This document shows, piece by piece, positions 1 to 12,255 of a stretch of DNA of 64,000 bases. The stretch is from Bacillus sp. SB49 (lineage in GTDB: Bacteria; Bacillota; Bacilli; Bacillales; Halobacillaceae). The stretch lies in the NCBI RefSeq assembly GCF_000469135.2, contig NZ_CP048117.1, positions 549,001-613,000 of the forward strand, in the 5' to 3' direction. Positions within the stretch are counted from its first letter, which is position 1. Each line of letters begins with the position of its first letter. The notes under the pieces were generated by a model. The model did no database searches and was not told the origin of the DNA. It saw nothing but the letters and a program-made list of their open reading frames with translations. Both the position numbers and the translations under genes were made by a program.

Positions 1-1118
1 CTAAAGATGCCTACGAAGGCGATGCAGAAATCGAAATTATTGAAAATGCTCAAGATGATATCGTACAGAAATTGAATACAGGACTCAGTTCCGGAACAAT
101 GAAAGGTATGCCGAACATCGTTCTGATTGAAGACCAGCGTGCTCAAAGTTTCTTGAAATCTTATCCTGATGCTTTTTATCCAATTGATGATTATATGAAT
201 CCAGATGATTTCGCATCCTATAAGATCGCTCCGACGAGCTTGGATGGAAAGCAGTACGGACTTCCTTTTGATACAGGCGTTATGGGGCTTTACTTCCGTA
301 CGGACTACTTGGAAGAAGCCGGTTATACGAAAGAAGATCTGACAGACATCACGTGGGATGAATTCATTGCCATCGGTAAAGACGTGAAAGAGAAAACAGG
401 AAAAGACATGGTTTCCATGGATCCTAATGATCTTGGAATCGTCCGTGCCATGATCCAGTCTGCTGGTAAATGGTATGTCGAGGAAGATGGAGAAACATTG
501 AACATTGAAGGTAACGAAGCACTGAAGAAAGCGTTCGAAACTTACAAGTCCATGATGGAAGCGGATATTGTGAAAGCGAATTCAGACTGGAGTCAATATG
601 TCGCTGCCTTTAACAGTGGAGACATTGCGACAGTTCCGACTGGTAACTGGATCGGTGCAAGCATCATGGCGGAAGAATCCCAGTCCGGTAAATGGGCGGT
701 CGCTCCAATTCCAAAACTTGATGTAGAGGGTGCCGTCAACGCATCGAACCTTGGAGGAAGCTCCTTCTATGTGTTGAACATCGATGGGAAAGAGAAAGCA
801 GCTGAATTCCTGGGTGAAACTTTCGGAAGCAATACTGATTTCTATCAGGATCTAATTACGGAAGTAGGAGCTGTCGCTACGTACTCTCCAGCAGCAGAGG
901 GAGAAGCTTATCAGCAGGAAAGCGAATTCTTCGGCGGACAGAAATTGGTCTCTGACTTGTCTGAATGGACAAACGAGATCCCGGCTGTCGATTACGGAAC
1001 GCACACGTACGCCATTGAAGATATCCTTGTAGCGGAAATGCAGAACTACTTGAACGGAAAAGAATTGGATGCTGTGCTCGCAGATGCTCAAGCTCAGGCA
1101 GAAGCGCAGTTGAAATAA
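1..1118 (+). CDS. Sugar ABC transporter substrate-binding protein, LacE-like (5' partial)
   Basis: The reading frame is open from the window edge (codons from base 3), so the N-terminus with its signal peptide is missing. The visible 372 residues look like a family 1 extracellular solute-binding protein: alternating alpha/beta lobes, a hinge-like GLPFDTGVMGLYFR segment, and a TVPTGNW stretch that in this family lies near the sugar site. It would capture an oligosaccharide outside the membrane for the two permeases just downstream. The beta-galactosidases that follow suggest lactose or another beta-galactoside as ligand. A 125-base gap with a stem-loop separates it from the first permease. The exact ligand is inference; the family call is firm. 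Confidence 0.9.
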   Translation, partial: KDAYEGDAEIEIIENAQDDIVQKLNTGLSSGTMKGMPNIVLIEDQRAQSFLKSYPDAFYPIDDYMNPDDFASYKIAPTSLDGKQYGLPFDTGVMGLYFRTDYLEEAGYTKEDLTDITWDEFIAIGKDVKEKTGKDMVSMDPNDLGIVRAMIQSAGKWYVEEDGETLNIEGNEALKKAFETYKSMMEADIVKANSDWSQYVAAFNSGDIATVPTGNWIGASIMAEESQSGKWAVAPIPKLDVEGAVNASNLGGSSFYVLNIDGKEKAAEFLGETFGSNTDFYQDLITEVGAVATYSPAAEGEAYQQESEFFGGQKLVSDLSEWTNEIPAVDYGTHTYAIEDILVAEMQNYLNGKELDAVLADAQAQAEAQLK

Positions 1119-1153
1119 TTCCGTTAGAAATCAGTCAGGACTGATTCACTAAA

Positions 1154-1199
1154 AAAGGGGTTCTTGGGAAGTGTTCATGCTTTCGAAGAATCCCTTTCT
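1154..1199 (+). terminator. Intercistronic stem-loop between binding protein and permease
   Basis: AAAGGGGTTCTT pairs with AAGAATCCCTTT around a loop of about 20 bases. A short pyrimidine-rich tail, not a strong U-run, follows. In binding-protein operons such hairpins usually give partial termination or protect the upstream mRNA, so that more binding protein than permease is made. That role is inferred here. Confidence 0.5.
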
Positions 1200-1243
1200 T
1201 TACAAAAAAGTGTGGATCAGGCGGAAAGAGGAGGAAGTACAAA

Positions 1244-2176
1244 ATGAGCAATTCCATGGAAAGTACCAGTTCTACTTATGTGGAGAAAAGTAAGAAGAAC
1301 GGAACGAAACGGTGGTTTAAAAAGAATTATGTCGGTTGGTTGTTCATCATCATTGCCATTCTTGGAATCGCAGTGTTCTATTTCTATCCAATGTTACGAG
1401 CTTTGCTGCTGTCCTTCCAATCCGGTATGGGAGCCAATCTTGAATATGTAGGGCTGGATAACTATATTCGCCTCTTCAGTGATCCCACCTTCATAGCAGC
1501 TCTGACAAACACGTTCATTTATCTTCTTGTGCAAGTGCCTGTCATGATCATTCTGGCTCTGGTCTTTTCGGTCATCCTGAATGATTCGACGTTGAAATTC
1601 AAAGGATTTTTCCGGACGGCAATTTTCCTTCCGTGTGTCACTTCATTGGTCGCCTATGCAGTTATCTTTAAATACTTATTCGGTGTCGATGGTTTAATCA
1701 ACACGTTCCTGTTGGATCTTTCTCTCATTTCGGAACCGTTGAACTGGCTGGCGGATCCACTGCTTGCCAAGATCACGATCATTCTTGCCATCACATGGCG
1801 CTGGACGGGTTACAATATGATTTTCTATCTATCGGCCTTGCAGAACGTAGATAAGTCCATGTATGAGGCGGCAAAAATAGACGGTGCGTCAAGCATTCAA
1901 CGTTTCTTCTATATTACTGTCCCTATGTTAAAGCCGATCATCTTGTTCACTTCCATCATGTCTACGATCGGAACACTTCAGATCTTTGATGAAATCATGA
2001 ACATCACAGGTGGTGGACCGGGTAACGCAACCCTATCTATCTCCATGTACATCTATAATCTATCATTCAAGTACAGCCCTGATTTTGGTTATGCAGCGAC
2101 TGTATCTTACGTAATCGTTATCCTTGTGGTTATCTTCTCGCTAATTCAATTTAAAGTGGCAGGTGAAGAAAAATGA
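1244..2176 (+). CDS. Sugar ABC transporter permease, MalF/LacF type
   Basis: A 310-residue integral membrane protein with a charged cytoplasmic N-terminus (residues 1-27) followed by six likely membrane segments. The ABC coupling loop (EAA motif) is visible as YEAAKIDGASSIQRFFYITV near residues 207-226, the site that docks the cytoplasmic ATPase. The start ATG follows AGAGGAGGAAG. The gene ends in a 4-base ATGA overlap with the second permease, implying translational coupling. No ATPase gene is nearby; in Bacillaceae a shared MsmX-type ATPase normally energises such importers, which is inferred from the family. Substrate by context: beta-galactosides. Confidence 0.93.
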   Translation: MSNSMESTSSTYVEKSKKNGTKRWFKKNYVGWLFIIIAILGIAVFYFYPMLRALLLSFQSGMGANLEYVGLDNYIRLFSDPTFIAALTNTFIYLLVQVPVMIILALVFSVILNDSTLKFKGFFRTAIFLPCVTSLVAYAVIFKYLFGVDGLINTFLLDLSLISEPLNWLADPLLAKITIILAITWRWTGYNMIFYLSALQNVDKSMYEAAKIDGASSIQRFFYITVPMLKPIILFTSIMSTIGTLQIFDEIMNITGGGPGNATLSISMYIYNLSFKYSPDFGYAATVSYVIVILVVIFSLIQFKVAGEEK

Positions 2177-3000
2177 AGAAAGCAAAACGAATCGGTGTCT
2201 ATGTGTTTTTGAGTGTCGCGGCGTTGTTCTCTATCTTCCCGTTTTTGTGGATGATTGTGAGCATGACCAACAAGTCGGTGGACGTTACTCAAGGGCGCTT
2301 GCTGCCGGGTACCCATCTATTTGAAAACATCCGTGTGTTGTTCGAGTCAGTGGATGTCGTCACGGCGCTCGTAAACTCTACGATCATTGCCGTCATCACG
2401 ACATTTTTGACTTTGTTGATCGGTTCCCTTGCTGGTTATGGGTTTGAAATTTACCGCTCACCGGGCAAGGACCGCATATTTAATGTTCTTCTTCTTTCTA
2501 TGATGATTCCGTTTGCAGCCATCATGATTCCGCTTTACCGTTTGTTCGGAGGCGTATCTTCCACCATCCCGTTTCTTGGAATCGATACCCTCGCGGCTGC
2601 CATCCTGCCGACCGTCATTACGGCATTCTTTATCTTCTTCTTCCGTCAGAATACGAAGATGTTCGCGAAGGAATTAGTGGAAGCCGGGCGTATGGACGGG
2701 TTGAGTGAGCTGGGTATCTTCTTCCGTATCTACCTGCCTACAATGAAAACGACGTATGCAGCTGCAGCGATCATTGCATTTATGAACAGCTGGAACAACT
2801 ATCTATGGCCGTTGGTCATTTTGCAGTCGCCTGAAAACCAGACGATCCCGTTGTTAATTTCCAATCTTGGTGCAGGATATTCTCCGGATTACGGAGTAAT
2901 CATGACTGCCATTGTTATCGCGACACTGCCGACAGCGCTTGTATTCTTCATTATGCAGAAGCATTTCGTAGCTGGAATGATGGGTTCTGTCAAAGGTTAA
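2173..3000 (+). CDS. Sugar ABC transporter permease, MalG/LacG type
   Basis: A 275-residue membrane protein with six predicted helices and the EAA loop visible as VEAGRMDGLSELGIFFRIYL near residues 172-191. Its length and the C-terminal GMMGSVKG are typical of the second subunit of carbohydrate uptake type 1 importers. It overlaps the first permease by 4 bases and is followed after 30 bases by the GH2 beta-galactosidase, so uptake and hydrolysis are co-expressed. Confidence 0.93.
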   Translation: MKKAKRIGVYVFLSVAALFSIFPFLWMIVSMTNKSVDVTQGRLLPGTHLFENIRVLFESVDVVTALVNSTIIAVITTFLTLLIGSLAGYGFEIYRSPGKDRIFNVLLLSMMIPFAAIMIPLYRLFGGVSSTIPFLGIDTLAAAILPTVITAFFIFFFRQNTKMFAKELVEAGRMDGLSELGIFFRIYLPTMKTTYAAAAIIAFMNSWNNYLWPLVILQSPENQTIPLLISNLGAGYSPDYGVIMTAIVIATLPTALVFFIMQKHFVAGMMGSVKG

Positions 3001-3018
3001 GAGAAACAGCTGATATAA

Positions 3019-6132
<3,114 letters not shown>

Positions 6133-6206
6133 TAGCGGTCCGCCTCGCTTGTATTCAGGAAGAAGTGTGACATTTAAGATCGTCCAAATGAAGAAGGAGG
6201 AGCGCC

Positions 6207-7946
6207 ATGCTTACAGCTGAAAACGGTCAATTTCTTTTAAATGATAAGCCCTTTCAAATCCTTTCCGGTGCCATTCACTATTTCCGTACCGTCCCGGAGC
6301 ACTGGGAAGACAGACTGGAAAAATTGAAGGCTCTCGGATTGAATACGGTAGAAACGTATGTCCCTTGGAACCTGCATGAACCGCGCAGAGGGGAGTTCGA
6401 ATTCTCGGGCTTAGCCGATATCGAAGGTTTCATACAGACAGCGGCCGATCTGGGACTCTATGTGATCGTCCGTCCAGCCCCGTATATTTGTGCCGAATGG
6501 GAGATGGGAGGGCTTCCCTCCTGGCTGCTGAAGGACAAGGATGTTGTCATGAGAAGCAGTGATCCCGTTTATCTGTCGTACGTAGAAAGTTATTACAAAG
6601 AGCTACTTCCTAAGTTCGTCCCGCACCTATACCAGAACGGCGGTCCGATCATCGCGATGCAGATTGAGAATGAGTACGGCGCCTACGGCAATGATCAGAA
6701 ATATTTGACGTTCCTTAAGAAACAATACGAGCAGCATGGTCTGGATACCTTCCTCTTCACATCAGACGGTCCAGACTTTATCGAACAGGGATCACTCCCG
6801 GACGTGACGACAACGTTGAACTTCGGTTCCAAGGTGGAGCAGGCGTTTGAACGTCTGGATGCATTCAAGACGGGTTCACCGAAGATGGTTGCAGAATTTT
6901 GGATCGGCTGGTTCGATTATTGGACAGGGGAGCATCACACCCGTGACGCAGGAGATGCTGCGGCTGTCTTCAGAGAATTGATGGAACGAAAAGCATCGGT
7001 CAACTTCTACATGTTCCATGGCGGCACGAACTTCGGGTTCATGAACGGAGCCAACCACTATGATGTCTACTACCCTACGATTACAAGCTATGATTATGAC
7101 AGCTTGTTGACAGAGAGTGGAGCGATCACAGAGAAATACAATGCAGTGAAATCCATCCTTGCCGACTACCAAACCGTCCCGGCCGACTATGAGTCTGTGC
7201 TTTCATCCGAAGCTTACGGCAGGGTGGAAGTGGAGGAGGGCGTAAGTCTGTTCGATACCCTTGCCGAAATCGGGAAGCGGACGGCACACATAAAGCCGCT
7301 CTCTATGGAGGAAATTGACCAGGCTTATGGCTACACCCTTTATAAGACGACCGTCAACCGCTCCGGAGAGCTGAGTATGGGGATCGAAGCCGTTCATGAC
7401 CGTGCTTTTATTTACGTTAATGGTACGTATCAGAAAACCATTTATATCAATGACGAACAGAAGAAAACGACACTCGTTTTCCCGGAAAAGATCAATACGC
7501 TGGAAATCCTCGTCGAGAATATGGGAAGAGCCAACTACGGTGAGCATCTGGAGGATCGTAAAGGCTTGACGAAGAATATTTGGCTCGGGGAGCAGTATTT
7601 CTTTGAATGGGAGATGTACGCCGTTGAATTGGATATCCTTCCTGAAAGCTACGCAAAGCAGGAGGACTCCCGTTATCCGAAATTCTTCCGCGGTACGTTC
7701 GATGCGCCGGGGAGACACGACACTTACATCGACAGTGAAGGGTTCACGAAGGGGAATCTCTTCGTAAACGGGTTCAATCTGGGGAGATATTGGAACACAG
7801 CCGGTCCTCAAAAGCGGATCTACGTCCCAGGCCCGCTGTTGAAGGAGCAAGGAAATGAACTGGTCATACTGGAATTAGAGCACTCTTCTGTTTCAGAAGT
7901 GCAGTTGGTGGATCAGCCTGAACTTGCCGCCGTTGTGAAATCATAA
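6207..7946 (+). CDS. Beta-galactosidase, glycoside hydrolase family 35
   Basis: A 579-residue GH35 enzyme. The catalytic barrel occupies about residues 1-320, with acid/base E156 in QIENEYGAYG and nucleophile E230 in MVAEFWIGWFD. C-terminal beta-sandwich domains follow, ending in a galactose-binding-like fold that carries the NLGRYWN motif typical of the family. No secretion signal is present. RBS is AAGGAGGAG. Pairing a GH2 with a GH35 enzyme behind one importer suggests that different linkages or longer beta-galactosides, perhaps plant-derived galactan fragments, are processed inside the cell; that is inference. An intrinsic terminator follows directly. Confidence 0.95.
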   Translation: MLTAENGQFLLNDKPFQILSGAIHYFRTVPEHWEDRLEKLKALGLNTVETYVPWNLHEPRRGEFEFSGLADIEGFIQTAADLGLYVIVRPAPYICAEWEMGGLPSWLLKDKDVVMRSSDPVYLSYVESYYKELLPKFVPHLYQNGGPIIAMQIENEYGAYGNDQKYLTFLKKQYEQHGLDTFLFTSDGPDFIEQGSLPDVTTTLNFGSKVEQAFERLDAFKTGSPKMVAEFWIGWFDYWTGEHHTRDAGDAAAVFRELMERKASVNFYMFHGGTNFGFMNGANHYDVYYPTITSYDYDSLLTESGAITEKYNAVKSILADYQTVPADYESVLSSEAYGRVEVEEGVSLFDTLAEIGKRTAHIKPLSMEEIDQAYGYTLYKTTVNRSGELSMGIEAVHDRAFIYVNGTYQKTIYINDEQKKTTLVFPEKINTLEILVENMGRANYGEHLEDRKGLTKNIWLGEQYFFEWEMYAVELDILPESYAKQEDSRYPKFFRGTFDAPGRHDTYIDSEGFTKGNLFVNGFNLGRYWNTAGPQKRIYVPGPLLKEQGNELVILELEHSSVSEVQLVDQPELAAVVKS

Positions 7947-7950
7947 ATGG

Positions 7951-7983
7951 AAAAGTCACCGCCTTACAGCGGTGACTTTTTTT
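7951..7983 (+). terminator. Intrinsic terminator after the beta-galactosidase operon
   Basis: AAAAGTCACCGC and GCGGTGACTTTT form a perfect 12-bp stem around CTTACA, with a T-run on its 3' side. Confidence 0.9.
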
Positions 7984-8076
7984 GAGGAAGCACGATGCTG
8001 GATTTTTCTCATATAGCGGTGTAAAGTACCTACTAGTGGAAAAAAGACAGCGAGATTTGCAGGAGGAATAATAAGC

Positions 8077-8451
8077 ATGAATTTAGATAAATATTTCGAT
8101 CTTTTTGATCGTTCCCGAACAAGTGAAGAGGCGATGGAAGAGTTAAATGGTTTGTTCACGGATGACATGGTCTTCGTATTAAATGGCAGCAGGAAGCAGG
8201 GGCTGGATCAATGGAAGCTGTTCATGAAGCAGGTATTCACCAATAATACAGACATTAAGCATATGTATGAAGGTTGGGAAAAAGTCGAAGGAACCGATGC
8301 ATATGAAACGCGGTGGGCCGTGTGCGGAAAGCTTGCAAATGGAAAGGTGTACACGCAGACAGGGAAGGACATTGCCCGTCTGGACGAAGCGGGCCGGATC
8401 AGCTATTTGGAAAACGTCCCGGATCAACAGGATTTGTTCCAAGGTTATTAA
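8077..8451 (+). CDS. SnoaL/NTF2-like small protein
   Basis: A 124-residue soluble protein with the alpha+beta cone pattern of the NTF2/SnoaL superfamily: N-terminal helices (YFDLFDRSRTSEEAMEELNGLF), a FTDDMVFVLNG strand, and C-terminal strands. Members range from small isomerases and hydrolases to ligand-binding proteins; nothing here decides which. The RBS GCAGGAGGAA precedes the ATG. It stands alone between two terminators. Family call is moderate; function unknown. Confidence 0.75.
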   Translation: MNLDKYFDLFDRSRTSEEAMEELNGLFTDDMVFVLNGSRKQGLDQWKLFMKQVFTNNTDIKHMYEGWEKVEGTDAYETRWAVCGKLANGKVYTQTGKDIARLDEAGRISYLENVPDQQDLFQGY

Positions 8452-8455
8452 AGAT

Positions 8456-8494
8456 AAAAAAAGCGCAGCTTATTCGTTAAGCTGCGCTTTTTTT
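8456..8494 (+). terminator. Intrinsic terminator
   Basis: AAAGCGCAGCTTA and TAAGCTGCGCTTT pair around TTCGT, flanked by A and T runs. It could work on both strands but ends the SnoaL-like gene. Confidence 0.88.
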
Positions 8495-8635
8495 ATGGAG
8501 GAAGGATGGAGAGAGTACAATCAGGATCAAAATCATCTACAGCGGCCAAAGGACCGATATTTCATGATTATGTTTTAACCCGGCGAGGAGAGGAATACTA
8601 TGTAACAGAAAAGGAAAAGGAAAGGGAGTGTCTTC

Positions 8636-9370
8636 ATGGGTAAATTCATCTTGAATCTCCTGGCGTTTATCCTTGTCGTCGTCGTTAACGGACTTGCGAA
8701 CGCGCTGCCGCTGAATGGACAAACGACTGGTGAAATTTCCAACCGCCTCGATGTTCTATTTACACCGGCAGGGTATGTCTTCAGTATTTGGGGACTAATT
8801 TATCTTCTGCTTGGAATCTGGGTGCTGCGTCAGTTCCCGGCAAGCCGCAGAGATCTGCCGCTTTATCAAAATACGAGTGGACTTTTCGTCCTGAGCAGCC
8901 TGCTCAATAGTTTATGGATCTTCCTTTGGCATTATAATTACTTCGGTTTGACCGTGATCGTCATGCTGCTGCTATTGCTTACCCTGATCCGGCTGTATAC
9001 GACAGTGAAAGCAAGCGGGGCATCGTTTTTCGATCTTCTGCCATTCTCCATCTATTTAGGGTGGATCAGTGTAGCGACGATCGCTAACATCAGCTATTAT
9101 CTAACAGATATTGGATGGGACGGCTTTGGTCTTTCTGATACCGTCTGGACGATTATTCTGCTGGTTGTCGCCACGGTATTAGCCGTATTTTTCCTTGTAA
9201 GCGAAGAGGATTGGGTATATCCGCTCGTCTTCGTCTGGGCGTTCATAGGCATTGGTGTGCGCAACCAGGGTTCCGATGAGACGGTTGTCGTCTATACCGC
9301 TTACCTTTTGGCTGCGTTGATTTTCATCCTGACGATTGTATTCGGATTTAAACAAAAGAGAACATCATAA
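8636..9370 (+). CDS. Tryptophan-rich sensory protein, TspO/MBR-related membrane protein
   Basis: A 244-residue hydrophobic protein with about seven membrane segments. The stretch FTPAGYVFSIWGLIYLLLG and the later W-rich helices (LNSLWIFLWHYNYFG) are hallmarks of the TspO/MBR superfamily. It is longer than classical five-helix TspO (about 155 residues) and fits the extended bacterial branch. Classical members bind tetrapyrroles or cholesterol-like ligands; the ligand of this branch is not known. RBS is AAAGGGAG, and the gene is monocistronic with its own terminator. Confidence 0.8.
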   Translation: MGKFILNLLAFILVVVVNGLANALPLNGQTTGEISNRLDVLFTPAGYVFSIWGLIYLLLGIWVLRQFPASRRDLPLYQNTSGLFVLSSLLNSLWIFLWHYNYFGLTVIVMLLLLLTLIRLYTTVKASGASFFDLLPFSIYLGWISVATIANISYYLTDIGWDGFGLSDTVWTIILLVVATVLAVFFLVSEEDWVYPLVFVWAFIGIGVRNQGSDETVVVYTAYLLAALIFILTIVFGFKQKRTS

Positions 9371-9385
9371 GTTTCGACACCTTGA

Positions 9386-9424
9386 AGAAATTCCGCTCTA
9401 TAAGAGTTGGAATTTCTTTTTTTT
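9386..9424 (+). terminator. Intrinsic terminator after the TspO-like gene
   Basis: GAAATTCCGCTC pairs with GAGTTGGAATTTC around TATAA, followed by eight T. Confidence 0.88.
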
Positions 9425-9499
9425 GGATTGAAAATTACAATGGAATTAATTTTATGTTACAAAGAGTCGGAACATGTCGAAACACCAGGGATTTGCTAT

Positions 9500-9505
9500 T
9501 ATAAT
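9500..9505 (+). promoter_or_regulatory. Likely -10 element of the D,D-carboxypeptidase gene
   Basis: A perfect TATAAT hexamer lies about 60 bases before the GTG start. No good -35 hexamer is visible at 17 bases, so the promoter class is uncertain. Confidence 0.4.
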
Positions 9506-9563
9506 AGGTTCTAGTTTTTGTAATCGGAAGTACGAATTTTTGAAAAATAAGGGGTCAGGGAAT

Positions 9564-10682
9564 GTGAGAATATTTATAGCCATAATCGCTGCATTCATTA
9601 TCGCACCATTTATCTTAACCTCTCCTGCTGCCGCAGAAGCCGGGGATACTCCACAGATCGATAGTGAGTCAGGCATTGTCATGGAAGCGAATACAGGACG
9701 GATATTGTATGAAAAAAATGCAGAAGAGCGTTTGTACCCAGCCAGCTTGACGAAAATTGCGACCGCTATCTACGCTATCGAGCATGGGGATTTGGATGAT
9801 ACGGTAACAGTGAGTAAGCAGGCAAGTGAAACAGGCGGATCCAGTGTCTTCCTCAAAGAAGGCGATCAGATGAGGCTCGGTCAGCTCATTCAAGGATTGC
9901 TGCTTAATTCAGGAAACGATGCAGGGGTAGCGATTGCGGAGCACCTCAGCGGAAGCTCGGGGCAGTTTGCTAAAGATTTGAACGTATACCTGAAAGAGGA
10001 AGTGGGGGTGGAGAATACAACCTTCTTCAATCCACACGGCTTGTTTGATCCACGGCATATGACGACAGCGGAGGATTTGGCACGGATAACCGCTTATGCG
10101 ATGAAGAATGATACCTTTAAAGAAATGTTCGGAAAGAAGCAGATAGACTGGGACAGTGAGTCTTGGGATACGACGTTATACACGCACCATAAGCTGATGC
10201 GGGAAATGCCGTATGACGGTGTGACTGGAGGCAAGACGGGGTATGTCGGACAGGCTGGCTTCACATTGGCAACGAGTGCCGAACGGGACGGTACCAGTCT
10301 TGTTGCCATCACGATGAAGAATAGTACGCAGCTCGGCGCTTACCATGATACGGAGAAACTGCTGGATTATGGGTTTGATAACTTTGAGACGACAACGGTA
10401 TCTCCGGACGATGTCTATGACTTCATGGGTGAGCCTTATGCCGTCGAAGAGCCGTTGACATACACCCATTCCACTAATCATCCAATAGATCAGAACGTAA
10501 TCCTGCCTGGTGTCTTGATTATTTCCAACCAAATGGGTGACGTCCTGACATCCGGTATGCTTCGGCAGGTAGACAGGAAGCATACCACAGCAGGCGCTCT
10601 ATCCGCTGCTGTGAAAGTGGATGACATATGGGACTATACGGGTCATCCGCTCGATCAGGATCTTACCGCATTTAAATATTGA
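9564..10682 (+). CDS. D-alanyl-D-alanine carboxypeptidase (low-molecular-weight PBP, peptidase S11)
   Basis: I place the start at the GTG preceded by GGGGTCAGGG, giving 372 residues with a clear signal peptide (RIFIAIIAAFIIAPFI, cleavage near SPAAAEA). An upstream in-frame ATG at 9474 would put about 30 unconvincing residues before the signal. Catalytic motifs are S61-L-T-K64, S116-G-N118 and K224-T-G. It trims the terminal D-Ala from peptidoglycan pentapeptides outside the membrane. It resembles DacF/DacB-type enzymes; which B. subtilis paralogue it matches, and whether it is vegetative or sporulation-specific, cannot be settled here. The C-terminus lacks an obvious membrane anchor. Confidence 0.9.
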   Translation: MRIFIAIIAAFIIAPFILTSPAAAEAGDTPQIDSESGIVMEANTGRILYEKNAEERLYPASLTKIATAIYAIEHGDLDDTVTVSKQASETGGSSVFLKEGDQMRLGQLIQGLLLNSGNDAGVAIAEHLSGSSGQFAKDLNVYLKEEVGVENTTFFNPHGLFDPRHMTTAEDLARITAYAMKNDTFKEMFGKKQIDWDSESWDTTLYTHHKLMREMPYDGVTGGKTGYVGQAGFTLATSAERDGTSLVAITMKNSTQLGAYHDTEKLLDYGFDNFETTTVSPDDVYDFMGEPYAVEEPLTYTHSTNHPIDQNVILPGVLIISNQMGDVLTSGMLRQVDRKHTTAGALSAAVKVDDIWDYTGHPLDQDLTAFKY

Positions 10683-10688
10683 TCTAAC

Positions 10689-10720
10689 AAGCCTTTCCTT
10701 AGACAGGAGAGGCTTTTTTT
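10689..10720 (+). terminator. Intrinsic terminator
   Basis: AAGCCTTTCCT pairs with AGGAGAGGCTT around TAGAC, followed by a T-run. Confidence 0.88.
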
Positions 10721-10835
10721 ATTTGCTTTTCCCTCTATTGTTCAGACAAATTATGATTTTTTTCTAAAAAAGTGATCCAATTCTTTTCCTCTTCCGATAG
10801 CTGAGTAGAAACTATTTAATAAAGGAGAGTGTCAG

Positions 10836-12161
10836 ATGAAACACTTGAAGAAAATCACGATCATGATGTTGGCGTTGGTCCTCCTCGTACCCTCCCTCGC
10901 CATGGCATCAAACAGTCCTACGGTGAAAACACCGGCAGCAGATTTACGATCGACACTGGATCAGCTTTTATCGGAGCACTTCGTCCTTGCGACTACTTAT
11001 ATGATGAAGTCGTATGACGATGCACCTGATGCGGAACAGGTATGGGAGAAGCTTGATCAAAACGCAGCGGATATGACACCTGCCATTGCCTCCGTCTATG
11101 GAGAGGAAGCGGCAGCGCAATTCGAAGAAATTTTCCGCGGCCACAATGATTATTCAGACGCGTTTGTGGAAGCAGCTAAGAATGATGATGCGGATGCACG
11201 TGAAATGGCGGAAGCGGAAGTAGATGAGTTCGTAAATGAATTCGGCAGTTTCCTGGCAGCCGCTACGGACGGAAATCTTCCGGAAGATGCAGCGAAGGAA
11301 GCATTGAAAGCGCATGAGCAGGATGTAGTCAATGTCTTCGATCACTATGTAAATGGAGACTACCAAGAAGCATATACGGCGTTCCGCGAAGGTTTTCAAC
11401 GGATGTTCACGGTCAGTGAAGCGCTATCTACTGCGATTGTGACTCAAATGCCGGATCAATTCGAAGGTAGCAAGGCCGATACGAAGGCAGCAGATCTTCG
11501 TTCTAATCTGAATGCACTGGCAGCCGAGCACTTTGCATTAGCCGTCCTGGAAATGCAGAAGGGCTATGACCAGGCGGAGGATTATGATTTCGTGACATGG
11601 GCAGAAAATGAACATACGAAAGACTTCACAGCAGCCATTGCCTCAATTTACGGAGAAGATGGTGCGGCACAGTTTGAGCAGGTATGGCAGCAGGATCACA
11701 TCAATGCACAAGCAGATGTCGTATCTGCCGCGCTGGAAGGGGACGAGGAAGCGAAGCAGATGGCTGAAGACAGTCTGCAGTTGTTTGCTAAAGACTTCGG
11801 TGCATTCCTGGATGCGGCGACAGAAGGAAATCTTCCAGCAGATGCAGCAACAGAAGCTGTTTGGTCTCATGAAGAAGACGTCCTGCAAACATTCGAAAGC
11901 TATGCTGGAGAGGATTATGAAGCAGCATACGATTCGTTCCGCGAAGGGTATGCATTCATGTTCGGTATCGGGGAAACATTAGGCGATGCGATCGTGATGC
12001 AGATGCCGGAACAATTCGGTACAGAAATGCCTGATGCAATGCCTGACACAGGTTTGGGCGGTATGAGTGATCAAGGCCAGTACATTTGGATGTGGATCGC
12101 ATTCGGAGTGCTTGCTGCAGCAGGAGCAGGCTTCGTCTATCGTAAGAAGGCAACAGAATAA
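10836..12161 (+). CDS. Secreted protein with duplicated helical domain and sortase-like C-terminus
   Basis: A 441-residue protein of no family I recognise. Residues 1-24 form a signal peptide (LALVLLVPSLAMA). Two homologous copies of about 180 residues follow. Copy 1 starts near residue 33 (PAADLRSTLDQLLSEHFVLA) and copy 2 near 217 (KAADLRSNLNALAAEHFALA). Both carry AAIASIYGE/PAIASVYGE, FGxFLxAATxGNLPxDAA and FREGxxxMF blocks. They are strongly acidic and look all-helical with paired His/Glu positions, which could suit metal binding (speculative). The end has MPDTG at 402-406, a hydrophobic helix about 417-434 and RKKATE, the layout of an LPxTG sorting signal with Met in place of Leu. RBS is AAAGGAGAG. 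Flanked by terminators, so monocistronic. Confidence 0.8.
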   Translation: MKHLKKITIMMLALVLLVPSLAMASNSPTVKTPAADLRSTLDQLLSEHFVLATTYMMKSYDDAPDAEQVWEKLDQNAADMTPAIASVYGEEAAAQFEEIFRGHNDYSDAFVEAAKNDDADAREMAEAEVDEFVNEFGSFLAAATDGNLPEDAAKEALKAHEQDVVNVFDHYVNGDYQEAYTAFREGFQRMFTVSEALSTAIVTQMPDQFEGSKADTKAADLRSNLNALAAEHFALAVLEMQKGYDQAEDYDFVTWAENEHTKDFTAAIASIYGEDGAAQFEQVWQQDHINAQADVVSAALEGDEEAKQMAEDSLQLFAKDFGAFLDAATEGNLPADAATEAVWSHEEDVLQTFESYAGEDYEAAYDSFREGYAFMFGIGETLGDAIVMQMPEQFGTEMPDAMPDTGLGGMSDQGQYIWMWIAFGVLAAAGAGFVYRKKATE

Positions 12162-12166
12162 ATGGG

Positions 12167-12198
12167 AAAACTGCCAGTATATTACTGGCAGTTTTTTT
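12167..12198 (+). terminator. Intrinsic terminator
   Basis: AAAACTGCCAGTA and TACTGGCAGTTTT form a stem with a T-run after it. Confidence 0.9.
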
Positions 12199-12255
12199 AT
12201 TTGGTATAAACGAAGAGATGAAACTTTCATTTGAAAAAATTCTGTCAATCTATTG

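Noticed and set aside
8496-8579. 27-codon ORF after the SnoaL-gene terminator
   Set aside because: No ribosome site, starts within the terminator T-run, no conserved feature.
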